Source: Pedobacter sp. UBA5917 (GTDB lineage: Bacteria; Bacteroidota; Bacteroidia; Sphingobacteriales; Sphingobacteriaceae). From it: a DNA stretch of 38,385 nucleotides. Of this stretch, positions 17,463 through 25,288 are shown in pieces. The notes below the pieces were generated by a model. That model ran no database searches. It saw nothing but the letters and a program-made list of their open reading frames with translations, and had not been told where the DNA came from. Numbering within the stretch: the stretch's first letter is position 1; each line of letters begins with the position of its first letter. The stretch lies in contig NZ_DJDT01000060.1 of the NCBI RefSeq assembly GCF_002432345.1, forward strand, positions 1-38,385, written 5' to 3'. Made by a program: the position numbers and the translations under genes.

Positions 17463-17475
17463 TACACCGATGTAA
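17463..17475. promoter_or_regulatory. TACACCGATGTAA motif upstream of susC2
   Basis: Differs by one base from TACAACGATGTAA upstream of susC1 (11025-11037); TACA and TGTA are inverted around CCGA. It lies 181 bp before the susC2 start. Possible shared regulator site. Confidence 0.35.
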
Positions 17476-17542
17476 ACTACACAGTTATACACCGCACAAA
17501 AGGGAGTAAATGTACCTAGGCTCTTCATTATATTTGGTTATA

Positions 17543-17558
17543 GATAAAACGATTTATC
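17543..17558. promoter_or_regulatory. Candidate LacI-type operator 2, GATAAAACGATTTATC
   Basis: Part of the longer near-palindrome TAGATAAAACGATTTATCTA (17541-17560), 8-bp arms around ACGA. About 206 bp upstream of operator 1, a spacing that would allow DNA looping by a tetramer or two dimers. Confidence 0.5.
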
Positions 17559-17786
17559 TACTCAATAATAACCATTTTAGCACAAAATCAAGAATATAAT
17601 TTTGTTACAAACGGCATACTTTAACGTACATAAGGAATTACAGTATGATTACTTTTACAGGCGCTAAAAATTTTGAACGGATCTTTAATTTAAAAAACGA
17701 TAAAGATCATGCGTCATGGTTATGTCATCAGCATTTTAAGACTTATTTTAATTTTGGTTCAAAAAATCTTATAAATTTTATGATGA

Positions 17787-17813
17787 GGGTCAAGATTTTA
17801 AAAATCCTGACCC
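17787..17813 (-). terminator. Hairpin downstream of the basic hypothetical gene
   Basis: GGGTCA-A-GATTTT pairs with AAATC-C-TGACCC. It could end the minus-strand transcript from 17990-18718, but the minus side lacks a T-tail, so it may be only a stem or a repeat remnant. Confidence 0.3.
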
Positions 17814-17837
17814 AAAATAAAGTTTAATAAAAGGTGT

Positions 17838-17923
17838 TGTCATCTTGACTGAAACGCAGTGGAATGGAGAGATCTATCTCGAGATAGATTTCTCGGCTAC
17901 GTTGCACTCCGCTCGAAATGACG
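17838..17923. repeat. CTCGAG-core palindromic repeat, copy B
   Basis: The core GATCTATCTCGAGATAGATT is shared with copies A and C. Outer arms TGTCATCTTGA and CTCGAAATGACG are partly degenerate. It lies between the hypothetical gene and susC2 upstream DNA. Confidence 0.75.
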
Positions 17924-17989
17924 ACACGGGGAGCGCAACTGGTCTTAGCCTCTCGCTAAAACCTAAGTTCTGGATACTGAAAATTCTAA

Positions 17990-18718
17990 TTAAATATCCA
18001 ATTCATAATATGCTTCTTTTGTGTTGTACTTTGGCAATTTTTTAATCAGGCCGTATTTTGCAAATGAATTATAATATTTATAGGCGTTGCGCTTTCTTCC
18101 ATTTGTTAACACATGTATCCGGTTGTTCAGATTATTGCGGGTTATGTGGTCATCTATGTAACCAATTTCCTGCCTGATATCGGCATCAAATAATTGCTTA
18201 TGGGTAACCATATGCGGTGCAATTTTTAGGACGTAACGCCAGGGTTCAGTAAATACATACTTAATTTCAGGCCGGCGTGTTTTAATATCATAGGTTTCCA
18301 CTTGGCCAAAACATGCTTTTTCCTGCTCTGAAAGGTTTAATTTACTGCTTTGCCATAAATAGGGCGTAAGTTCGCGCAGCGATTGCCTTTTAATTTCATA
18401 ACCATACCTTCCCCTACGACGTTTTTTCCGTTTAAAAGATTTATCATGATGATACTCAAAAGTGTTTATTTTCTGGAGCAGTGTATTATAAAATTCGGCC
18501 CTTGGGCTATGGACAATATCTGCCCTCAAAACAAAAAATCTTTTCCATCCTCTTTGATAAGGGTTTTCGAGCGGTACCATTGGTAATGCCGCCTGCAGCT
18601 CATCAAGTAAATTTCTTCTTTTATCGAGGCTGATTAATTGTTTATCCCGGTCTGTTTTTACCAGACGTTTTTTTCTCCGTGCAGATTTGATCCTGTACGG
18701 CAGTTCATGTATGTCCAT
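17990..18718 (-). CDS. Unrecognised highly basic protein
   Basis: 242 residues, not recognised. It is rich in Lys and Arg, with clusters KSARRKKRLVKTDRD (11-25) and KSFKRKKRRRGRYG near 93-106, no signal peptide and no membrane segment. The C-terminal part (about 150-240) has YVLKIAPHMVTHKQLFDADIRQEIGYID and RIHVLTNGRKRNAYKYYNSFAKYGL, the latter reading like a winged-helix or other nucleic-acid-binding end. A DNA- or RNA-binding role is a guess from charge only. It is monocistronic, with spacers on both sides, and a repeat element follows it. The long open frame and sensible composition support a real gene. Confidence 0.65.
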   Translation of the reverse strand: MDIHELPYRIKSARRKKRLVKTDRDKQLISLDKRRNLLDELQAALPMVPLENPYQRGWKRFFVLRADIVHSPRAEFYNTLLQKINTFEYHHDKSFKRKKRRRGRYGYEIKRQSLRELTPYLWQSSKLNLSEQEKACFGQVETYDIKTRRPEIKYVFTEPWRYVLKIAPHMVTHKQLFDADIRQEIGYIDDHITRNNLNNRIHVLTNGRKRNAYKYYNSFAKYGLIKKLPKYNTKEAYYELDI

Positions 18719-19026
18719 CGGACTTCCATTTAATTTCTTTTAACTTAATTTGGATCTCAGATTCGTCCCTGAATAAGGACATACCCCTTTTTAGCCGCAG
18801 AAAATAAATAACGCAATAGTAAAACAACCGCCAATTAGGGCAACCTGAAAAAACTAAAGAAAATACACCGTTATATTGCTTTTAAGCAATGTGCGAAGGG
18901 GATGATATGGATGAGTATGCTGTCATATTTCCTAAACATTAAAAAGATTGATTATTAGGAACGCTGCAAAGATAATAAATTTAACTAATTAAGTATGTTG
19001 TGATTTGATTAACTAAATAATTAGCC
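18719..19026. other. Intergenic region, no feature recognised
   Basis: 308 bp, AT-rich, between the hypothetical gene's start and the end of the PanE-like gene. A short stem TTGCTT-TT-AAGCAA at about 18876-18889 is the only structure seen. It should hold the promoter of the hypothetical gene. Confidence 0.4.
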
Positions 19027-19950
19027 TTATTCCCTAAAAAGCTCGGATTTAAGCTTCGTTATTTCGCCGAGCATTAAAGTTATGGGCAAATTCTGCCCGC
19101 AAAGGCCACCCAGCTTAGCCACTGCAAAATTTAAGGTTTCAATTTCCGTTTCGCGCTTGTTGAGTATATCCTGATAGGTTGATATGGTTTGCCCATCGGA
19201 TGCCTTGCTGATGTTGAATACATTTTGAACCAGTTCATCAACAGTTAGCGCAATACCATTTGCATTGGCAACAGCAATACATTCGGTTATTACTTTTTTA
19301 CCCAAAGCGAGCGCTGTTTCATTCCGGTGAAAAACGCCATTATCTATTTCGAGCAACGGACAGATGGAATTGAATACGCAATTGGTAATTACCTTTTTCC
19401 ATACAAAAGGCTGGATGTTTTCTTCAGTCCTAAAAGGAAAAAGACCAGTATTAATCTGTCCGATAATTTGGTTAAGTTCTTCATTTGAGCCTTTTACAAC
19501 TCCTACTGGCGATGGCCCAACCACTTTTAAACGTACATCCTTTTTGTTCTCCAGTGCCTGACTGGTCGTCATGAGCACACACCTGTGCAGTTGGGTAAAA
19601 CCCTGGCCGATAAAGGCATCTTCTATGCCAAGTCCGTTCTGAAGGAAAACAACGGGTAGATCTTTCCCATATCTTACCAAACGTTCGGCCAGTTTTTCGT
19701 TCCCGAAAGATTTATTGGCCAGCAGGATCAATCCATCAAGCGTTGTATGATTGGCAAAAGTACTAATGGTTATCGTGGCATTAACGTTCAGCTCTCCTGA
19801 GCTCACATTTATATTTTCCTGCTCATCGTCTCCACCATCCACACTTCCACGGATAATGGTTACGTTTTTTCCATTTAACGAAAGCGCAACGGCCAATCCT
19901 TTCGCAATTACGCCATAACCTATAATATAAATATGTTTTTCTGTGCCCAT
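19027..19950 (-). CDS. panE: 2-dehydropantoate 2-reductase family protein
   Basis: 307 residues with an N-terminal Rossmann NADP fold (GYGVIAKG, 11-18), the QNGLG motif (104-108) and a C-terminal helical domain. Family catalytic residues can be placed: Lys186 in VWKKVITNCVFNS, nearby Asn190/Asn194, and Glu269 in RETEIETLN. PanE/ApbA makes pantoate for pantothenate and CoA synthesis in the cytoplasm. The N-terminal glycine motif is slightly unusual and there are many paralogues in this family that reduce other 2-oxo acids, so the exact substrate is uncertain. It follows katG but a terminator separates them (19991-20025). Confidence 0.78.
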   Translation of the reverse strand: MGTEKHIYIIGYGVIAKGLAVALSLNGKNVTIIRGSVDGGDDEQENINVSSGELNVNATITISTFANHTTLDGLILLANKSFGNEKLAERLVRYGKDLPVVFLQNGLGIEDAFIGQGFTQLHRCVLMTTSQALENKKDVRLKVVGPSPVGVVKGSNEELNQIIGQINTGLFPFRTEENIQPFVWKKVITNCVFNSICPLLEIDNGVFHRNETALALGKKVITECIAVANANGIALTVDELVQNVFNISKASDGQTISTYQDILNKRETEIETLNFAVAKLGGLCGQNLPITLMLGEITKLKSELFRE

Positions 19951-19990
19951 TAGTAGATGATTTAATTCAAATATCGATAATTGAAGCCAT

Positions 19991-20025
19991 AAAAAAAGAC
20001 TCCCGATTTTAAACGGGAGCCTCTA
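19991..20025 (-). terminator. Intrinsic terminator of katG
   Basis: On the minus strand, GGCTCCCG pairs with CGGGAGTC, loop of eight bases, followed directly by TTTTTTT. It lies 20 bp after the katG stop. Confidence 0.85.
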
Positions 20026-20044
20026 GCAATCTATATTTTATTTA

Positions 20045-22312
20045 TTATTTCAGATCAAAACGATCTGCATTCATGATTTTATTCCAGGCAGCCACAAAAT
20101 CTTTTACAAACTTTTGCTGTGCATCTGCACTGGCATATACTTCGGCAATTGCCCTTAGTTCTGAATTAGAACCAAATACAAGGTCGGCACGGGTTGCGGT
20201 CCACTTTGGCTGACCGGTTGCCCGGCTGCTTCCGATATAGAGTTCTTTATCTTCGGCAACAGCTTTCCAGGCGGTTTCCATATCCAGCAGGTTTACAAAG
20301 AAATCGTTGGTTAATTGCCCCGGTTTATCGGTTAAGATACCATTTTTCGAACCGTCGAAATTGGTATCAAGCGCACGTAAACCACCTACCAAAACAGTTA
20401 ACTCAGGAGCGGTTAAATTAAGCAACTGTGCTTTGTCTATTAAAAATTCTTCTGTAGAAACCCTCGATTTTGATTTACGGTAATTACGGAATCCATCGGC
20501 AAGCGGCTCTAAATAACCGAACGATTCTACATCGGTTTGCGCTTGCGAAGCATCTGCCCTACCTGGAGTAAATGGTACATTAACCGAATGTCCGGTAGCT
20601 TTTTCTACCGCAGCAGCGCCGGCCAGTACAATTAAATCAGCCAGCGATACTTTTTTGCCATCGGCCTGTGCACCGTTAAATTCCTGCTGGATTTTTTCGA
20701 GCACATTTAACACTTTTTGCAGTTGGGCAGGATTATTCACCTCCCAATCTTTTTGCGGGGCCAAACGGATACGTGCACCATTTGCACCACCACGTTTATC
20801 CGATCCGCGGAAAGTAGCTGCAGAAGCCCATGCGGTAGAAACCAGTTCGGCAATGCTTAAACCACTCGAAAGTACTTTTTCTTTTAATATGGTTACATCA
20901 ATTTCATTGATCAACGCGTGGTTAACAGCCGGGATCGGATCTTGCCAAAGCAATTCTTCCTGCGGCACATCCGGACCAAGGTAACGTGCAACAGGGCCCA
21001 TATCGCGGTGGGTAAGTTTAAACCAGGCGCGCGCAAAAGCATCTGCAAACTGATCAGGGTTTTCTAAGAAACGACGTGATATTTTTTCGTAGGCCGGATC
21101 GAACCTTAAAGAAAGATCGGTGGTAAGCATGGTTGGCAAATGTTTTTTCGAACCATCAAATGCATCCGGAATAATGGCATCGGCATTTTTAGCTACCCAT
21201 TGGTGTGCACCAGCCGGGCTTTTGGTTAATTCCCATTCGAATGCAAAAAGGTTTTCGAAGAAATTATTGCTCCATTTTGTTGGCGTGGTTGTCCAGGTTA
21301 CCTCCAAACCACTGGTAATGGCATCAGCACCACTTCCAGAAGCATAACTGCTGCTCCACCCCAAACCCTGGCTTTCAATGCCTGCAGCCTCAGGCTCTTT
21401 ACCAACGTGGTCTGCCGAAGCTGCACCATGGGTTTTACCAAAGGTATGCCCACCTGCAATTAATGCAACGGTTTCCTCATCATCCATGGCCATACGGCCA
21501 AAAGTATCGCGGATATCTTTTGCAGCCAAAATTGGATCAGGGTTACCGTCCGGTCCTTCAGGATTTACATAAATCAATCCCATTTGTACGGCAGCAAGCG
21601 GTTTTTCGAGGTTACGGGTATGTACATCTCCATCTGCATCATCATCGGTTACCACTACGCCATGAGCTTTATGTGCTCCGTCTGATCCATGTGCATAACG
21701 CAGATCGCCGCCCAACCAGGTAGTTTCCGAACCCCAGTATACCGATTCATCAGCCTCCCAAACATCTTCCCTTCCACCGGCGAAACCGAATGTTTTAAAA
21801 CCCATCGATTCTAAAGCAATATTTCCGGTCAGGATCAATAAATCGGCCCAGGAAATTTTACGACCGTATTTTTGTTTAATTGGCCAAAGTAAACGGCGTG
21901 CTTTATCCAAACTCACGTTATCGGGCCAGCTGTTTAAAGGCGCAAAACGCTGTAAGCCCGCCCCTGCACCACCACGGCCATCGCCTACACGGTAAGTACC
22001 GGCGCTGTGCCAGGCCATACGGATAAATAAGCCACCATAGTGGCCAAAATCTGCCGGCCACCAATCCTGCGAATCGGTCATCAGCGCATGAAGGTCGGCT
22101 TTTAGTGCATTCAGATCGAGACTTTTAAATGCTTCAGCATAATTAAACTCACCATCCATCGGGTTGGACAAGCTAGAATGCTGACGTAAAATGTTTAATT
22201 TTAACTGGTTAGGCCACCAATCGTTGTTTCTGGTACCACTGCCACCTACATTGCTCTTCATACTTCCGTTGTGGAACGGGCATTTACTGATGTCGTTCGA
22301 TTCTTTTTCCAT
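20045..22312 (-). CDS. katG: Catalase-peroxidase KatG
   Basis: 755 residues, full length, with both tandem peroxidase halves. The distal haem pocket is Arg98, Trp101 and His102 in RMAWHSAGTYR; the proximal ligand is His289 in AGGHTFGKTHG. The covalent Trp-Tyr-Met adduct needed for catalase activity is conserved as Trp101, Tyr248 (GLIYVNPEG) and Met274 (FGRMAMD). It removes hydrogen peroxide in the cytoplasm. No signal peptide. It is a single-gene unit with its own terminator. The leader contains an inverted repeat CCTG-N8-CAGG (22351-22366) whose role is unknown; a regulator site cannot be assigned. It lies next to the kai operon, on the same strand. Confidence 0.97.
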   Translation of the reverse strand: MEKESNDISKCPFHNGSMKSNVGGSGTRNNDWWPNQLKLNILRQHSSLSNPMDGEFNYAEAFKSLDLNALKADLHALMTDSQDWWPADFGHYGGLFIRMAWHSAGTYRVGDGRGGAGAGLQRFAPLNSWPDNVSLDKARRLLWPIKQKYGRKISWADLLILTGNIALESMGFKTFGFAGGREDVWEADESVYWGSETTWLGGDLRYAHGSDGAHKAHGVVVTDDDADGDVHTRNLEKPLAAVQMGLIYVNPEGPDGNPDPILAAKDIRDTFGRMAMDDEETVALIAGGHTFGKTHGAASADHVGKEPEAAGIESQGLGWSSSYASGSGADAITSGLEVTWTTTPTKWSNNFFENLFAFEWELTKSPAGAHQWVAKNADAIIPDAFDGSKKHLPTMLTTDLSLRFDPAYEKISRRFLENPDQFADAFARAWFKLTHRDMGPVARYLGPDVPQEELLWQDPIPAVNHALINEIDVTILKEKVLSSGLSIAELVSTAWASAATFRGSDKRGGANGARIRLAPQKDWEVNNPAQLQKVLNVLEKIQQEFNGAQADGKKVSLADLIVLAGAAAVEKATGHSVNVPFTPGRADASQAQTDVESFGYLEPLADGFRNYRKSKSRVSTEEFLIDKAQLLNLTAPELTVLVGGLRALDTNFDGSKNGILTDKPGQLTNDFFVNLLDMETAWKAVAEDKELYIGSSRATGQPKWTATRADLVFGSNSELRAIAEVYASADAQQKFVKDFVAAWNKIMNADRFDLK

Positions 22313-22537
22313 ATTAATGATGTTTTGTTAATAACAAGCTAATTATCCTGTTGTTGATCAGGAATAATATAAATTTAGGGAATCGGCTTAACTAATCACA
22401 ATCATTTAATTCTATATAGGAATAGTCAGAATCTATGAGGGTTATGGATCAGCGCTTTGCAGAAAGTTTCGCGGCTTTTACTATTATATTTATAATTAGG
22501 TTAACAAAACGATAATACACAGTCAGAAATTGGATGA

Positions 22538-22876
22538 TCAATAGCCTTCTAATGCTAAAAAAATGTCTTGCAGATCGCCATTGATTTTTTCGCTGCTTTG
22601 ATCGGATATCAAAACCAGGTCTTCACTTATTTCATATTTTGATGAACTGCCATCCAATATACCCAGGACATGGGACAGGGTATTAATCTCAACAATGCGT
22701 AAAAAATTTAAAAAGGCTACCTTCTGTTCTTCATTTAAGTTATGATAAATAGGTAAAATACTTTTCCAGACCGGATCAGATGCTTCTTTTGTTGTTGACA
22801 GCAATTTTTGATAAGATAAGAGATTTTCTTCAATAACGGTTTTTCTGAGAAGCTTTACGAATGTTGATGGATTCAT
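22538..22876 (-). CDS. Unrecognised 112-residue helical protein, last gene of the kai cluster
   Basis: 112 residues beginning MNPSTFVKLLRKTVIEENL. No family recognised. It looks mostly helical (LLSYQKLLSTTKEA, EEQKVAFLNFLRIVEINTLSHVLGILDG), acidic near the end, without Cys, signal peptide or membrane segment. It lies 97 bp after the histidine kinase stop on the same strand, with no clear terminator between, so it may be the fifth gene of the operon or an independent unit. No receiver-domain features (no phosphoacceptor Asp pattern) are seen, so it is not an obvious response regulator. Small adaptor or immunity-like functions are possible but unsupported. Confidence 0.65.
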   Translation of the reverse strand: MNPSTFVKLLRKTVIEENLLSYQKLLSTTKEASDPVWKSILPIYHNLNEEQKVAFLNFLRIVEINTLSHVLGILDGSSSKYEISEDLVLISDQSSEKINGDLQDIFLALEGY

Positions 22877-22973
22877 TTGTGATGGGTATTTTTTATGTCA
22901 GTGCGCCTGGTAATCAAGCCTGGATATTTAAATGCGATTTAGATAGTTACCCATTAATTCTTCATTATTAAAC

Positions 22974-24686
22974 TCAACCGGCAAGAGGTATACTAAAATA
23001 AAATGTTGCGCTTTTACCCAGTTCGCTTTCGGCCCAGATTTTTCCACCGTGGCGTTTGATGATTTCTGCAGAAAGGTACAGGCCGATTCCAAAACCGGCA
23101 ACAGTAGCAGTACTTGCATTTTCTACCCTATAAAAACGCTCAAATAACCTTGGCAGATTGCCAGAACTAATCCCCATTCCCTGATCGGTAATTTTAAATA
23201 CGGCCGCATCCCCATCACGAAAACAATTGATGAAGATCTGGCTGCTTATAGGCGAATATTTTATAGCGTTGCTGATCAGGTTATTGATTACCTGCCCTAA
23301 TTTATCCCAGTCGGCCTTAATAAACAACTTATCGGTAAACTGGTGCTGAAAGTGATGACTGGTTATTGTTGTAGCATATTCTTCGATTACTTCTTTTACC
23401 AGCTCGGTGAGTTCGATGTTTTTAAAATCCATCGAAATTTTTCCGGATTCTAAACGGGATACATTCAAAAAGCCATTGATCATATTGGTCATTTTACCGA
23501 TCTGGCGTTCAGCTCCTTCTAATGCCTTATTTGAAAATGCGAGGTTTTCCTGACGAGCTTTTAATTGAAGCACCTGGATGTAGCCTTTCATAGAAGTTAG
23601 CGGCGTTTTAAGTTCGTGACTTACCATCGCAATAAAATCATTTTTCCGCTGTTCGTCCTGTTTTTGGTCGGTTACATCCATTAATACAGCATAAACACTT
23701 ATGGCTTTGTTGTTCTCATCTGTTTTACATTTACCAACTACCCGCATCCATCTTCTTTCTCCGGTAATGAGATGCCTGATCGGATAAGTACTATCAACCG
23801 GTTTACCTTTTGTAATGCACTTTTCGAGTACAATATTGAGTTCGGGGATATATTCCGGTTCTACAGCACTAAGTACCATATCCCAGTTAATCTCTCCGGA
23901 AACCGGCAAGCCATAAAGTTCACGGAATTTCTCCGACATTTCTGCCCTACCGGTTTGCAGATCAAGGCTACAGCTGCCCAGCTCGCCGGCATTAAAGGCC
24001 GAATGAAGGTTATCCTCACTTTCTTTAAGATTGTTTAATGCAATAATCAGTTCCGTATTTTTGACTTCAAGCTCGAGTGTTCTTGAATGGACAATTTTTT
24101 CGAGGTTTTGGTTCAACTCGTCTGCCACCATCCTGGCTTCTTCCAGTTCGGCATTTTTGATCTGCAGGAGCTTTTCTGTCTTTTTGATCCCGCTCAGGTC
24201 AGTAACAATTATACTTAATGCCAGGCCTTCATCAAGATTGAGTACTTTTAGTGAAAGTTGTACAGCGATACGTTCGCCCAAAGCATTTTGGATGCAAAGT
24301 TCGGCCTTGGTTTCTACTTCCCAGGCCCCATCAATAATTTCTTTGGCAAAATTCTGGTATTCTGAATCTACGAAGTTCAAAAAACCTGAACCGATAACCT
24401 TTTCCAATGGGATTTTGCAGAGCCCGGCAAATTGGGAGTTGCAATACGATATATTATTATCCTTATCGAGTGTTAAGGCGCTCTCCGTCATCTGTTCAAT
24501 AAAAATCCGGTAAGATTGGTCGGCACTTTTTAATGTAAAAAGCTGGTGGCCGTCTTTCCCATTTACCACAAGTGCATCAACCTCTCCGGAGCGGATAGCA
24601 TTGATGATATCATTCGCTTCCTCCAGCTGGAACTTAAGTTCACGGTAGGCCTCTTCGAGTTTTATATATTCACCGGATTTTTCCAT
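22974..24686 (-). CDS. PAS-domain sensor histidine kinase of the kai operon
   Basis: 570 soluble residues. A short coiled N-terminus with the motif NDIINAIRSGEVDALVV (25-41), then PAS 1 (about 58-170), coiled coil (170-225), PAS 2 (about 226-340), HisKA with FIAMVSHELKTPLTSMKG (phospho-acceptor His357), and HATPase_c with N-box VINNLISNAIKYS (466-478), DQGMG (501-505) and GFGIGLYLS (531-539). It should autophosphorylate on His357 and pass phosphate to a response regulator, which is not encoded nearby. No membrane segment, so it senses inside the cell. Its ATG directly abuts the TAA of the second kaiB-like gene, indicating tight co-translation. By analogy to cyanobacterial SasA it is the likely output of KaiC/KaiB (inference). 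Confidence 0.93.
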   Translation of the reverse strand: MEKSGEYIKLEEAYRELKFQLEEANDIINAIRSGEVDALVVNGKDGHQLFTLKSADQSYRIFIEQMTESALTLDKDNNISYCNSQFAGLCKIPLEKVIGSGFLNFVDSEYQNFAKEIIDGAWEVETKAELCIQNALGERIAVQLSLKVLNLDEGLALSIIVTDLSGIKKTEKLLQIKNAELEEARMVADELNQNLEKIVHSRTLELEVKNTELIIALNNLKESEDNLHSAFNAGELGSCSLDLQTGRAEMSEKFRELYGLPVSGEINWDMVLSAVEPEYIPELNIVLEKCITKGKPVDSTYPIRHLITGERRWMRVVGKCKTDENNKAISVYAVLMDVTDQKQDEQRKNDFIAMVSHELKTPLTSMKGYIQVLQLKARQENLAFSNKALEGAERQIGKMTNMINGFLNVSRLESGKISMDFKNIELTELVKEVIEEYATTITSHHFQHQFTDKLFIKADWDKLGQVINNLISNAIKYSPISSQIFINCFRDGDAAVFKITDQGMGISSGNLPRLFERFYRVENASTATVAGFGIGLYLSAEIIKRHGGKIWAESELGKSATFYFSIPLAG

Positions 24687-24998
24687 TTATCTTATTCCCA
24701 GCCCCAATAATACCTTCTCGAGATTTGAAAAATCACCGATTAAACGCTTTTTGGGCGAAGGCGTTTTTTTGATCAACATCGGGATGGCAGTTACATTTTC
24801 GTCCTTTACCAATAATGGCTGTTGGTGGGCATCGATGATTTCGAGCGTATACCTGTTTTTAAGAAATTCTTCACAGATATCGCGGATATTTTTAATCGCC
24901 CGTGCAGAAACAGGCGAAGAACCGGCTATAAAAAGCCGTAAATTAAAATGCTCACCTGTTGTACCATTGTCAGGATTTAAACCACCGTTATTTTCCAT
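24687..24998 (-). CDS. kaiB: KaiB-like protein 2 (divergent KaiB)
   Basis: 103 residues. After an 18-residue polar N-terminus it has the KaiB/thioredoxin-like fold: LRLFIAGSSPVSARAIKNI (20-38), YTLEIIDAHQQPLL, TAIPMLIKK (70-78) and RLIGDFSNLEKVLLGLGIR (85-103). The fold-switch region residues Gly88 and Asp89 and Pro73 are kept, but canonical PPVRR is replaced by SPKKR and the DLSN motif by DFSN. It starts 2 bp after kaiB 1 and ends flush with the kinase gene. KaiB proteins bind the KaiC ring; SasA carries a KaiB-like domain. This one could be either a second clock KaiB or the sensor module of the kinase. Confidence 0.88.
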   Translation of the reverse strand: MENNGGLNPDNGTTGEHFNLRLFIAGSSPVSARAIKNIRDICEEFLKNRYTLEIIDAHQQPLLVKDENVTAIPMLIKKTPSPKKRLIGDFSNLEKVLLGLGIR

Positions 24999-25000
24999 GT

Positions 25001-25288
25001 TTAGTCCGTCATTCTTGGACGGATATCAAGTCCGACCAATACTTTTTCCACATTGGAAAGATCGCCTATTATTTTCCGAACAGGTTCGGGCACTTTTTTA
25101 ACCAGGGTAGGAATGGCCAGGATCTGATCGCCCTCGGCAAGCTGTGGTTTTTCCAAAAGGTCGATCACTTCAATGCTGTATTTTCCCTGTAAATGTTCTT
25201 CACATATTCTCTTCAGGTTTTCTAAAGCAACTACCGATTTCGACGTTCGTCCTGCAACATATAGCCGCAATTCATATAATTTACCCAC
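25001..25288 (-). CDS. kaiB: KaiB (canonical)
   Basis: 95 residues, close to the size of cyanobacterial KaiB. YELRLYVAGRTSKSVVALENL (5-25), YSIEVIDLLEKPQLAEGDQILAIPTL and KKVPEPVRKIIGDLSNVEKVLVGLDI follow the KaiB pattern almost block by block, including Gly75, Asp76 and the IIGDLSN block. KaiB binds the phosphorylated KaiC ring after switching fold. The start codon is GTG at 25288, overlapping the kaiC TAG stop by one base (TAGTG), so it is translationally coupled to kaiC. Compared with Synechococcus KaiB it lacks a long acidic C-terminal tail. Confidence 0.94.
   Translation of the reverse strand: MGKLYELRLYVAGRTSKSVVALENLKRICEEHLQGKYSIEVIDLLEKPQLAEGDQILAIPTLVKKVPEPVRKIIGDLSNVEKVLVGLDIRPRMTD

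Larger units (their letters stand above)
17283..17989. other. Intergenic region upstream of susC2
   Basis: 707 bp without a convincing gene; a 60-codon open frame at 17645-17827 lacks coding character. Contents: LacI-type palindromes at 17337-17352 and 17543-17558, TACACCGATGTAA at 17463-17475, a hairpin at 17787-17813 (GGGTCA with TGACCC), and a CTCGAG-core repeat at 17838-17923. Confidence 0.6.

Noticed and set aside
17645..17827. A 60-codon open frame on the plus strand in the susC2 upstream region
   Set aside because: AT-rich, no recognisable protein pattern, ends in a hairpin and lies beside a repeat; treated as non-coding.
22538..22876. A KaiA equivalent or response regulator
   Set aside because: No KaiA four-helix C-terminal pattern and no receiver Asp/Lys pattern can be recognised, so no such name is given.
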